Source of the DNA: Spirulina major PCC 6313
Lineage (GTDB): Bacteria; Cyanobacteriota; Cyanobacteriia; Cyanobacteriales; Spirulinaceae
Direction: 5' to 3'
Assembly: GCF_001890765.1 (NCBI RefSeq)
Contig: NZ_KV878783.1
Span: forward strand, 1,880,595 to 1,944,594
Length of the DNA: 64,000 bases
The position numbers and the translations under genes are program-made. The notes under the pieces are model-generated. The model searched no databases. It was not told where the DNA came from and worked only from the letters and a program-made list of their open reading frames with translations. Of this stretch, positions 43,564-53,546 are shown piece by piece. Positions within the stretch are counted from its first letter, which is position 1. Each line of letters starts with the position of its first letter.

Positions 43564-45651
43564 CTAACGTGAGTCTCCGGCTTGTTGCGGCAGGGTAAAC
43601 TGAGTTTTCCACCGCCAGCCTTGATCCCCAGCTTGGCGGGCAGCAACTTGAATATGGTGGAGGTGGGGCGATCGCAATTTCCCCAAGCCTCGCGTTAAAA
43701 ACGCAACCATCGCGTCTTGGGGCGGGACGGTCTGCTCACCTTCAAGCAGGATTTGTAAAATTTTGGCGCGGCGGGTGACGCGGGCGGTGATCTGTTTGGT
43801 TTGGAGAGTGTTGTTAAGCAGGGCGGCGATCGCGTGGGGCTTACCCGCACGGGCTTGGGCGAGGGGATCTTGGGATGGAGGGGTAGGGAGATGGGTGGAG
43901 AGTTTGGGGGCTGGGGCAGGAGTAGCGGCGGATTCTGGGTGAACGGCGATCGCGCCCACAACACCGCCCACCATTGCCCCTTGTAGAGCTTGCAGCGGCA
44001 GCATCAGGAATAATTCGCCCGTCTGCGACCAAAGTCGAGGCAGGGAGACGGAGCTTTGGCCAATGCCCACCATCGCGATCTTGAGAATCTGCGCCAGGCT
44101 GAATTGCAGTGCGAGGGCGAGGAGGAAAATACCGCCGACCGTGAGCCACCCGCGTTGGGTCAGTTGGTTTTGGATCACGAGAAACGCGATCGCAACAATC
44201 ACCGCCAACAGCACACTGCGCAGGACAATATTCACCAGCGACCACATCCCCGATCCCGTCATCCGGTCAAGCACATACCACATCACCAACAGCAGCGGCA
44301 GCAGATTTAAGGTCGCAGCATAGATCGCCCCACGCATTGCTCCCGCTTGTCTCAGGCTCAATCGCTGGGGGGCTTTGGGTTGCAGGCTCTGCCACAACAA
44401 CGCCCAGGCAAATCCCTGAATCACCGCCGGTAAAATCGGATCGCGCAGATAGACCCACTCCACCGGAATCGCCGAAGGATAGCGCACCGTCCACCACCAC
44501 AACAGGCCCCAAAGCACCGCCAACAGAACACCAAGAGCGCACCAACCCCAGACCCGAATGATCCAAAACCCAAAGCCTTGACGGGCATGGCTCAGAGTCG
44601 TGGTCAGCAGCCCAAAACCGATCCCAATTCCCACGAAAAACACAGAGAACCACACCACACCTTCAGCGATAGATCCCCCCATCAACACGGGCCAAAGATC
44701 ATCGGCTTGCACCCGCGATCCGAGACTCAGGAGCAGGGCAGCAACCGACCAAAGCCCTGTCCACATCAGGATCGGGTTGGTGGAAGATTGTGAAATTCCG
44801 TGGCGGAGGTGGTGGATTTTTTGGCGGATGTTGGTGCGGATTTGGGCAGGGTCGGCGGTGTAGATGCGCCAACTCATGACGCTGGCGGTGCTGAGAAATG
44901 TTGCCGCGAACAGGATCGGGCGTACGATCGCCTCCACCACGGGTCCGGGTCGCGTGGAGGAGGCAACGGTGATCGGTTCGGTATTGAGAACCGCGATCGC
45001 ATATCCTCCCGCCGTGATCCAACCGCCCAACAACAGACCCGCGATCAACCCCCATTCCCGCGCTGGCCGTACCCCATGACGCGGCGCAATCCCTCGCCAG
45101 AGCAGCGGCACGATTCCATAGGCCCAGAGGGCAGTCGCGCCAATCCCCCACGGGAGTAATTGACCGCCCATATTGAGGGAAGAGGTGGGGGGAAGTTGGG
45201 CGAAAACGGGGCGCAGGACAAGTGGCGGGAGAATGAAGAGAGCCAGGACGATCGCGCCAGAGGTGAGATTTTTTTTGTGGTGACCGTTGGGCGTTGGGGT
45301 GCTGGGGGATTGGGTTGGGGTGCGAGTGAGAAGCGGGCGAGCGATCGCATAGACGACACCGAGCAACGCCCCCCATACCATCCAACGCTGCACCGCAAGG
45401 GCGATCGCTGATCCCGGCGTAATCCCCAAATTGGCGGTATTATCCACCACATACGCCCCCCAGAGAAACCCGGCCATCCCTCCGATCAACCCGGTGAGGA
45501 GGGCCGTGAAAAACCCTTGATTCGTAACGCGGCGTTTAGTGGTGCGATCGCACCCTGTGAACAGTTCAAAGCAAAACCCGCCACAGTAGGCCGCCAACAC
45601 CGCCACAATCAGCAACGATAAACCCCACGCAATTACCTGAAAAACAGCCAC
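43564..45651 (-). CDS. Large multi-pass membrane protein of unknown function
   Basis: A 695-residue protein, not recognised. Hydrophobic segments fill residues 1 to about 590, perhaps 12-15 spans. The last about 100 residues are soluble: D-P-L-A-Q-A-R-A-G-K-P-H-A-I-A-A-L-L-N near 600, then K-I-L-Q-I-L-L-E-G and V-A-F-L-T-R-G-L-G-K-L. This C-terminal piece resembles a small domain seen at the end of several cyanobacterial membrane or kinase-associated proteins. The long membrane part has no ABC, channel or transporter motif that I can name. It converges with the channel gene. Confidence 0.75.
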   Translation of the reverse strand: MAVFQVIAWGLSLLIVAVLAAYCGGFCFELFTGCDRTTKRRVTNQGFFTALLTGLIGGMAGFLWGAYVVDNTANLGITPGSAIALAVQRWMVWGALLGVVYAIARPLLTRTPTQSPSTPTPNGHHKKNLTSGAIVLALFILPPLVLRPVFAQLPPTSSLNMGGQLLPWGIGATALWAYGIVPLLWRGIAPRHGVRPAREWGLIAGLLLGGWITAGGYAIAVLNTEPITVASSTRPGPVVEAIVRPILFAATFLSTASVMSWRIYTADPAQIRTNIRQKIHHLRHGISQSSTNPILMWTGLWSVAALLLSLGSRVQADDLWPVLMGGSIAEGVVWFSVFFVGIGIGFGLLTTTLSHARQGFGFWIIRVWGWCALGVLLAVLWGLLWWWTVRYPSAIPVEWVYLRDPILPAVIQGFAWALLWQSLQPKAPQRLSLRQAGAMRGAIYAATLNLLPLLLVMWYVLDRMTGSGMWSLVNIVLRSVLLAVIVAIAFLVIQNQLTQRGWLTVGGIFLLALALQFSLAQILKIAMVGIGQSSVSLPRLWSQTGELFLMLPLQALQGAMVGGVVGAIAVHPESAATPAPAPKLSTHLPTPPSQDPLAQARAGKPHAIAALLNNTLQTKQITARVTRRAKILQILLEGEQTVPPQDAMVAFLTRGLGKLRSPHLHHIQVAARQAGDQGWRWKTQFTLPQQAGDSR

Positions 45652-45758
45652 ACTATCGCTCGATCATCAACACGGTTCCGGCCCAGGGGCCGAAATGATT
45701 CCACCCTAACCGACATTTCCCCTCGGCCCGTCACCTTGACCTCAATCCTTGCCGTAGC

Positions 45759-47378
<1,620 letters not shown>

Positions 47379-47712
47379 TGTGGTCTCGGTAGAGTCAAAA
47401 CGGTTAAAAGGGTGAAGTGGCGAACGCTCCATAACACCTGATCCAGATGTCTGGCATGGCATCGCAGCGGTTCGCACCGGTAACAATGGAGCACGAATTA
47501 CTGTCAGACGAGACAGGCTAGGCGAATTCGTGACAGGGATGAGTTTGAGGATAGGCTCGTTTGTTTAGAAATCACCATCAGCAGGACGGGAGATGGTGGG
47601 GCGTTGAAGATCGGAGGAATAGGCTTCCGTCGATGCTCCTCAGCAAATAAAGCGACGGTACAATCACGGAATTAGCCGCGATCGCCCCTTGCATCTAAAA
47701 GTTTAGATAGAT
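47379..47712. other. Non-coding region between guaA and cbiD
   Basis: These 334 bases, on the upstream side of guaA, carry the guaA promoter by position. No recognisable gene, purine riboswitch or terminator was identified. The cbiD stop is at its right end. Confidence 0.4.
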
Positions 47713-48843
47713 TTATTTATGGATATCAGGGTAGCACACCTCTGTCAGGATAGCTGTGCCAGTTGGACTCTGGGCGATGATGTGGCGATCGCGATCAAAC
47801 AGCACCGAACCCACCGCAGGGGTGCGATCGCCGTGCTTCTGAATATACGCGATCGTCCGAGCATCCACCGCCGCCGCGATCGACCCATAGACCCGATTCA
47901 CCCAATCACTCCCCGTCGCCTGATCCACCTGTCGCAAGTGCTGCAACGCCGCTTCCGTCGTTGCACTGGCGAACAGTTCCCGCAACAATCCCCCCCCAAC
48001 CCCCACCTGGGCACAATGGGCCGTGAAAATTTCTAAACGCCCATCAGCGAGATGATGATGGGTATGGAAAATCCCCCCCGCCAGTTTGATTAACTTGCCG
48101 TGATAGCCAAAAAGCAGCAAGGATTTTAGCCCCACTGCGGCAGCGGTCACCAGCATCGGGCCAAGCCAATTGGCGGTTTTAATCTGCTGCTCCGGATTAA
48201 CCCCCAGGGTGCGGGCTAAATCTAGACCGTTTTCGCCGATGCAAAACACAAGGGTGTCAAATTGAGCCGCCTTAGCGATCAGGGTGTCTTGGTAGGCGGT
48301 GAGTTGACCCGGTGCGCTCAAGGGTTGACTGATCCCCGTCGTGCCGAGAAGCGAAAGACCCTCAATCACCCCAAAGGCGGCGTTAGAGGTGCGCTCGGCT
48401 AACCGGCGGCCCGTGGGGAGGATCAGTTGCACGGTGATTCGTTGGCCCTGGAGGTGGGGGGCGAGGGCAGCGGTGATCAGACGATGGGCGTAGGCGTAAA
48501 TGGCGGGGCTGCGATCGCTCTGTTTCCCCACCCCTTCCCCACCGAGGATCGTAATCGGTTCCGGGGCATCGGGGGTAAGAGATGCGATCGCCCAGATCGC
48601 CATATCACGGGTGAGGTCGAGGTTATCCCCCGGATCACTGCGGGTCACGGCGAGGACTTGGTCAGGCGCGATCGGCGCGATCTGTTCAATGGGAATGCTT
48701 ACCCGTTGGGGCGGTTCAAGGAGATCAAGGTCTACCTGTGCGATCGGGATAATCTTCGGTAAAGCCTGCAACTGTTGCACCGCAGCCAAGGCCGCCGCCG
48801 CCGCAAACACAGGTAAGGTATAGCCAGCACGGGGATCACTCAT
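47713..48843 (-). CDS. cbiD: Cobalt-precorrin-5B (C1)-methyltransferase
   Basis: A 376-residue enzyme of anaerobic-type cobalamin synthesis that methylates C-1 of the corrin ring. The ATG at 48843 gives M-S-D-P-R-A-G-Y-T-L-P-V-F-A-A-A-A-A, the standard CbiD start; six more residues from 48861 are possible. Family landmarks are the I-T-I-L-G-G-E-G-V-G-K block near 98-108 and G-L-S-L-L-G-T-T-G-I near 165-175. It is transcribed alone here. With cobI it shows the organism makes its own corrinoid. Confidence 0.93.
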   Translation of the reverse strand: MSDPRAGYTLPVFAAAAALAAVQQLQALPKIIPIAQVDLDLLEPPQRVSIPIEQIAPIAPDQVLAVTRSDPGDNLDLTRDMAIWAIASLTPDAPEPITILGGEGVGKQSDRSPAIYAYAHRLITAALAPHLQGQRITVQLILPTGRRLAERTSNAAFGVIEGLSLLGTTGISQPLSAPGQLTAYQDTLIAKAAQFDTLVFCIGENGLDLARTLGVNPEQQIKTANWLGPMLVTAAAVGLKSLLLFGYHGKLIKLAGGIFHTHHHLADGRLEIFTAHCAQVGVGGGLLRELFASATTEAALQHLRQVDQATGSDWVNRVYGSIAAAVDARTIAYIQKHGDRTPAVGSVLFDRDRHIIAQSPTGTAILTEVCYPDIHK

Positions 48844-48981
48844 CAAAATCAAAGCGTCCAATTCGCAGGACGGATTCAGTGTGGTTCACCTAGACAGCGT
48901 ACCAAGCAGCGGGGCCTCGATCTCCTCGACTAACCCTGCGATATGATCACGACAACCCTGTGAATCTGCCCCAGTTCAGCC

Positions 48982-49851
48982 ATGCCACATCCCCCCGTTA
49001 AATACATCAATCCCTTCACCGACTACGGTTTTAAACGCCTCTTTGGGGAAGAACCAAATAAAGAACTGTTGTTAGATTTCTTAAACGAATTGCTCAAAGA
49101 TGAACAAGGAGAAATTCGCTCGATTAACTATATTAAAAATGAGCAAGTTGGATCGTTAGAGTTAGATCGCCGTGCTATTTTTGACCTGTATTGCGAAAAT
49201 GAAGCGGGCGAAAAATTTATTGTTGAACTCCAGAAAAGTAAGCAAAAGTTTTTTAAAGATCGTGCTCTCTATTATTCGACGTTTCCAATTCGCGACCAAG
49301 CCCCGAAGAATGAATGGGATTATCAACTCACCGCTGTTTATCTCGTCGCCATTCTAGACTTTGTTTTCGATGAAGACAAAAACGATCCCGATAAATATCG
49401 CTATAACATCAAGCTCACTGATACGGAGACTTGTAAAGTCTTTTATGACAAATTAACCTTCATTTATTTAGAAATCCCCAAATTCACAAAAACGATTGAC
49501 CAGTTAGAAACACGCTTTGATAAATGGTTGTACGTGTTGCGACATTTACCGGAAATCCAAGATATTCCAGAACCCCTGCAAGAGGAAATTTTTACAAAAC
49601 TGTTCGATACGGCAGCGATCGCCAAATTCACCCGCGAACAATTGCGAGGCTATGAAGACAGCTTAAAATACTATCGTGATTTAAAGAACTCGATGGACAC
49701 CGCCCGCGCCGAAGGACGCGAAGAAGGCATTACGCTTGGTATCCAACGGACGGCTCGCTCGTTGTTGGGGCAGGGTATTGATGATGTGGTGATTCTGCAA
49801 GCAACGGGTTTAACGCCTGAGCAGTTGGCGCAACTGAAACAAGACCAATGA
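48982..49851 (+). CDS. Rpn-type PD-(D/E)XK nuclease/transposase family protein (second subfamily)
   Basis: A 289-residue protein beginning Y-I-N-P-F-T-D-Y-G-F-K-R-L-F-G, the signature of the PDDEXK_2/Rpn transposase-like family. The catalytic core is D68 (F-D-L-Y-C), then E82-x-Q84 (I-V-E-L-Q-K-S). A long helical C-terminus (R-E-Q-L-R-G-Y-E-D-S-L-K-Y-Y) ends in an E-E-G-x motif and L-T-P-E-Q-L-A-Q-L. Unlike the protein at 443-1252 it belongs to the group with this N-terminus. A shortened copy lies right behind it. The cellular role is unknown. Confidence 0.83.
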   Translation: MPHPPVKYINPFTDYGFKRLFGEEPNKELLLDFLNELLKDEQGEIRSINYIKNEQVGSLELDRRAIFDLYCENEAGEKFIVELQKSKQKFFKDRALYYSTFPIRDQAPKNEWDYQLTAVYLVAILDFVFDEDKNDPDKYRYNIKLTDTETCKVFYDKLTFIYLEIPKFTKTIDQLETRFDKWLYVLRHLPEIQDIPEPLQEEIFTKLFDTAAIAKFTREQLRGYEDSLKYYRDLKNSMDTARAEGREEGITLGIQRTARSLLGQGIDDVVILQATGLTPEQLAQLKQDQ

Positions 49852-49942
49852 TTGCTAATCCTGAGAGTCAAGCGGGGTTTTAATGCTCAGGATTAGCCCT
49901 GCGATATGATAACGACAATCCTGCATTTTTCCTGGTTCAGCT

Positions 49943-50266
49943 ATGCAACACTCTTCTTTTTCGGCTGAGGCGATCGCAAAATTTACCCGCGAACAATTGC
50001 GAGGCTATGAAGACAGCCTCAAATACTACCGTGATTTAAAGAATTCGATGGACACCGCCCGCGAAGAAGGGCGTGAAGAAGGGCGTGAAGAAGGGCGTGA
50101 AGAAGGGCGTGAAGAAGGGCGTGAAGAAGGGCGTGAAGAAGGGATTTTAATGGGTATCAAAACGACAGCGCGATCGCTGTTGGCGCAGGGTATTGATGAC
50201 GCGGTGATTCTTCAGGCAACGGGACTAACCCCTGAACAGTTGGCGCAACTGAAGCAAGAACGCTGA
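49943..50266 (+). CDS. Internally deleted Rpn paralogue (107 residues)
   Basis: The upstream 50 bases and the start resemble those of the gene at 48982, then the protein jumps to the C-terminal helix (A-I-A-K-F-T-R-E-Q-L-R-G). The nuclease core is missing. A 12-bp repeat (GAAGAAGGGCGT) codes six E-E-G-R units plus a partial at 50063-50143, longer than in the parent. The C-terminal end (G-L-T-P-E-Q-L-A-Q-L-K-Q-E-R) is kept. It could make a small helical protein that interferes with the full-length one, or be a decayed duplicate. Confidence 0.7.
   Translation: MQHSSFSAEAIAKFTREQLRGYEDSLKYYRDLKNSMDTAREEGREEGREEGREEGREEGREEGREEGILMGIKTTARSLLAQGIDDAVILQATGLTPEQLAQLKQER
50063..50143 (+). repeat. 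12-bp tandem repeat (GAAGAAGGGCGT)
   Basis: Six full 12-bp units plus nine bases encode E-E-G-R repeats in the truncated Rpn paralogue. The parent gene has a single short version. It is a slippage-prone site and its unit number could vary between cells or assemblies. Confidence 0.9.
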
Positions 50267-50294
50267 TCGATTCCTGATTCGGAATCGCGCCAAA

Positions 50295-51947
50295 TTACCA
50301 ATCATCGCGGGGGCGAGGGAGTGGGGTTTCCCAATCGTCGCGGGGCGATGACCAGCGATCGCGGGAGACGGGTTCGGGGTAGGGATCGAGTTTAGCCCCC
50401 AGTTGCAGCGGTTCGGGATCGTCTTCTTGGGGCGGGGGGAGAGCATCTTGGATCGGGGCGACGACTTTGGCGATCGCATCCTTGACAAACCCTTTGACAA
50501 ACTCCTCTTTTTTCACCAGTTGAAACTGCCGCTGCACCACCTCCGCCATACCGCCATCGCCCCAATCTTGATCCTGGCGGAAATATTCAATAAAACTTTT
50601 TCCCGCAATCCGGGTTAAATAGGCCGCCGTGATCCCCTGGATTGTTTTCCCCACCAAATAGGTCGCTACGTTGAACTGTAACGCCGTTGAAAGTAATTGC
50701 ACCGCCCCTTTCACGACCCCCAAACTCACCAGAGTTTTTCCGAGGGACAGGGCCAACTCCCGCCCCCGCTCCAGATTCAACTCACAGCCGTACACCTTCC
50801 CCAACTCCACCACCATCTGTGTATTCACCGCCGCCGTCGCCAACAGATCCACCACCGGCAGCGGCGTGACCGCCAACACCCCCGCCCCAATCCATTGGTA
50901 GCGATCGATGATTTTATCGGCTTGGCGACGGCGTTGGAGATCCAAGAGGCGGCGGGCTTCTTCGCCCAAGCGTTGGGATTGTAGGAGGATATTGTCCGCC
51001 ATCAGGTCTTCGCCTTCGGCGCGGAGGACGGCGGCGAGGCGTTTGATCAGGGGCAGCAGTTCGGGGTCGGGTTGGGCGGTGTTGCCGTCGGCGAGGGTGA
51101 CGGGTTGGGGGGCGGCGCAGATGGCTACCACGTCCGAGGCGGGAATGAAGGGGTGAACGGTGGCGGTGAGGTGGGCGAGGATGGCGGCCTGTTCGTCGGG
51201 GGGGTAGAGGTCGGTTTTGTTGAGGGCGAGGAGCGATCGCTTGCCAATTTCCGCTAGGGTGCAGAGGGGTTCGTATTCCGATTGGCGCAGGTCATTGTCC
51301 ACGACGAAAACGAGCAGATCCGCTTCAGTGGCGAGGGCGCGGGCCTGGTCGGCGCGTTCCGTCCCGGCGATCCCCGCTTCGAGGATGCCGGGGGTGTCGA
51401 TCAGGACGATCTCGCGCTCCACACCGGGCAAACTGAGGCGATAGGCGCGGCCGATGGTGGTGGTTCCCATCGCCGCCCCCACATCGCCGACAATTTGACC
51501 AATGAGGCCGTTAATCAGGGAGGTTTTCCCCGCCGAACCGGTGCCAAAAATCACCACTTTAATTTCGCCTTGGTGCAAACTGGCTTCGATTTCTCGCGAT
51601 CGCAACAGGAGCGATCGCTTCGTCACCTCGTCCTCGATATGCTGCACCTGTCGCCGCACCGCTTGCAGATTTGCCCCCGCCGCTGCGGTTTTCTCTAAGG
51701 GAGGTTGGGCCATGGGCCGAGCGCGACGGGCTTGGGGCGATCGCGCCATCAGGTTGAAATAATACAAAAACGCATAAATCAACAGCCCCAACAGAATAAT
51801 CACAATCAACAGCAGCAAATTCGCCAACAGCGGCGCGGTAAACGAAATCTGAAAATAGAGCCGATAGATTGAATCCACCAGCCACAGCACCATTCCCAAA
51901 ATCAGACCAATGCCGACTATTAACGTGATTAAACGAGGCAACGGCAT
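50295..51947 (-). CDS. Membrane-anchored GTPase (Era/DUF697-like)
   Basis: A 550-residue protein with two N-terminal membrane spans (about 7-25 and 38-66). The GTPase domain has G1 G-T-G-S-A-G-K-T-S (135-143), G3 D-T-P-G near 183 and G4 N-K-T-D near 244. After it comes a helical DUF697-like region (V-T-P-L-P-V-V-D-L-L-A-T-A-A-V-N) with hydrophobic helices, and an acidic/Pro-rich tail with D-D-W repeats. Such cyanobacterial GTPases are thought to act at membranes; no specific role is known. It precedes the polysaccharide export genes on the same strand. Confidence 0.85.
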   Translation of the reverse strand: MPLPRLITLIVGIGLILGMVLWLVDSIYRLYFQISFTAPLLANLLLLIVIILLGLLIYAFLYYFNLMARSPQARRARPMAQPPLEKTAAAGANLQAVRRQVQHIEDEVTKRSLLLRSREIEASLHQGEIKVVIFGTGSAGKTSLINGLIGQIVGDVGAAMGTTTIGRAYRLSLPGVEREIVLIDTPGILEAGIAGTERADQARALATEADLLVFVVDNDLRQSEYEPLCTLAEIGKRSLLALNKTDLYPPDEQAAILAHLTATVHPFIPASDVVAICAAPQPVTLADGNTAQPDPELLPLIKRLAAVLRAEGEDLMADNILLQSQRLGEEARRLLDLQRRRQADKIIDRYQWIGAGVLAVTPLPVVDLLATAAVNTQMVVELGKVYGCELNLERGRELALSLGKTLVSLGVVKGAVQLLSTALQFNVATYLVGKTIQGITAAYLTRIAGKSFIEYFRQDQDWGDGGMAEVVQRQFQLVKKEEFVKGFVKDAIAKVVAPIQDALPPPQEDDPEPLQLGAKLDPYPEPVSRDRWSSPRDDWETPLPRPRDDW

Positions 51948-51950
51948 AGA

Positions 51951-53542
51951 CTAATCGGTTTGCAAAATTCCAAAAATCCGGAAGAAATTCAAGAACGAAA
52001 AAATACCCGTAAACGGAGACAACACCGCCTCTAGGGTATCGGTGGTACTCGCCAACCCGGAGCGATCCACCACCACCACATCATTCGGGCGCAGTAGCGG
52101 ATTCGTCTGTTCATCCACCGGTGAGCCAAAACTCACCTGCACCCGTCGATTCGTCACCGTCCCATCGGGATTTAACCGCACCAATTCCACCGACCCTTGC
52201 CGCGCCCGACTCTTATTAAACCCCCCGGCGGCCAAAATCCCTTGGCTCAGGGTGGTATTCGGCGGCACAACCTGCGGCCCCGGTCGCACCACTTCCCCCA
52301 CCACCGCAATCCGCATCTGCTCCGGGGCAAAACTCGTCGTTGTCAGGGCGTTAATCTCTTCACTATTAATCGTCGCCGCCTCCGGCACAATAATCGTATC
52401 CCCCGATCGCAGGGAAATATCCTGGTCAATATCCCCATCATTGAGCATTGCCCAGAGGTTTACCTCAAACAGTTCCTCCGTCCCGGCACGGGTTAAGCGG
52501 CGCACCCGAATGTCCCGCACATCGGCACTGGGTTTAATCCCCCCGGCGGTTTGAATCGCCTGGGTGACGGTGGGCGGTTTGCCCGTGGGGGGATTGCTCA
52601 CCACAGAATACGCCCCCGGCCGGTTAATTTGCCCCACCACGGCCACCTGCACCGGAGCACTGGCATCGGGGGCAAAGCTAGCATTTAAGAGTTGGCGCGT
52701 TTCGTTGGGACTCATGGATACGGCGGTGGGAATAAACAGACTATCGCCATCGCGCAGTTGAATATCTTGGCGAGCATCCCCCTGATTGAGCAGATCCCAG
52801 AGATTGAGGGTGTAGATTTGTTCTTGGTTTTGATGGGTGCGGCGCAATTGCACTTGACGAATATCCGCCGAGAGGGTGACCCCATTGGCCAGGTTCAACG
52901 CATCGGTGAGGGTGGGGAATTGGGTGGCGTTTTGCACAATGTTGACCGTGTACGCGCCGGGGTTGGTGACTTCGCCGGAGACCACGAGATTGACGGGCCG
53001 GGGGGAAATCAGGGTCACACTGATAAACGGCCGCACGAGGTAGGGGCGATAGAGGGCTTCGAGTTTGGTTTTGGCGGCTTCCACGGAGAGGCCGCGCAGG
53101 TTGACTTCGCCCACGAGGGGCAGGTTGATGCCGCCATCAACAAGGAGCGCGTATTGGCCGCTGTATTCGGGCACGTCAAAGATATTGATCTGGAGGACAT
53201 CGCCAGAATCTAGGGTATAGGGTAAGTCTGGGGGGATCGTGTTGGGGGTGGGGGTGAAGGTTTGGGGTGGGGGGTGTTGAATGGGGGGCGCGGTGCGGTG
53301 AGGGGGGTGGGGGGTGGGGGTTCGTTGAAACTGGGGTCCAGTGGCGGAACGGTGTCGGCGGCTGGTTCAAAATTGGGGACTTGGGCGTGCTGAGGGGGTA
53401 GGGCGCGATCGCTCTCCCGCGTCAATTCCGGCAGGCGCACACCAGGGGACACCGCCCCCACGGGTTGAGCGAGACTAGATCCCAACGTGGCAGCGAAACA
53501 AACGAGGGTGAGGCGGGTTAAAGCGTAGGCAGGTCGTTGCAT
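51951..53542 (-). pseudogene. Wza-like polysaccharide export lipoprotein/outer-membrane protein, frameshifted in a G/C-run linker
   Basis: The start at 53542 (M-Q-R-P-A-Y-A-L-T-R) gives a signal peptide of about 28 residues, then a Pro-rich linker. The frame is lost in runs of G (53262-53330). The other frame runs on unbroken as P-P-D-L-P-Y-T-L-D-S-G-D-V-L-Q-I-N-I-F-D, the poly-export domain start, and then four SLBB-like repeats to 51951. An outer-membrane export pore for exopolysaccharide is the family role, with Wzc as partner. The break may be a genuine frameshift, slippage-based switching or a sequencing error; the rest of the reading frame is intact. Confidence 0.75.
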
Positions 53543-53546
53543 CGGT

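Noticed and set aside
50063..50143. CRISPR-like periodicity
   Set aside because: The 12-bp units are contiguous, without spacers, and encode E-E-G-R in frame; it is a coding microsatellite. No CRISPR array was seen anywhere in the window.
53176..53370. A separate 64-codon Pro-rich frame upstream of the Wza-like gene
   Set aside because: It is the third frame of the same proline-rich linker; no start or family support.
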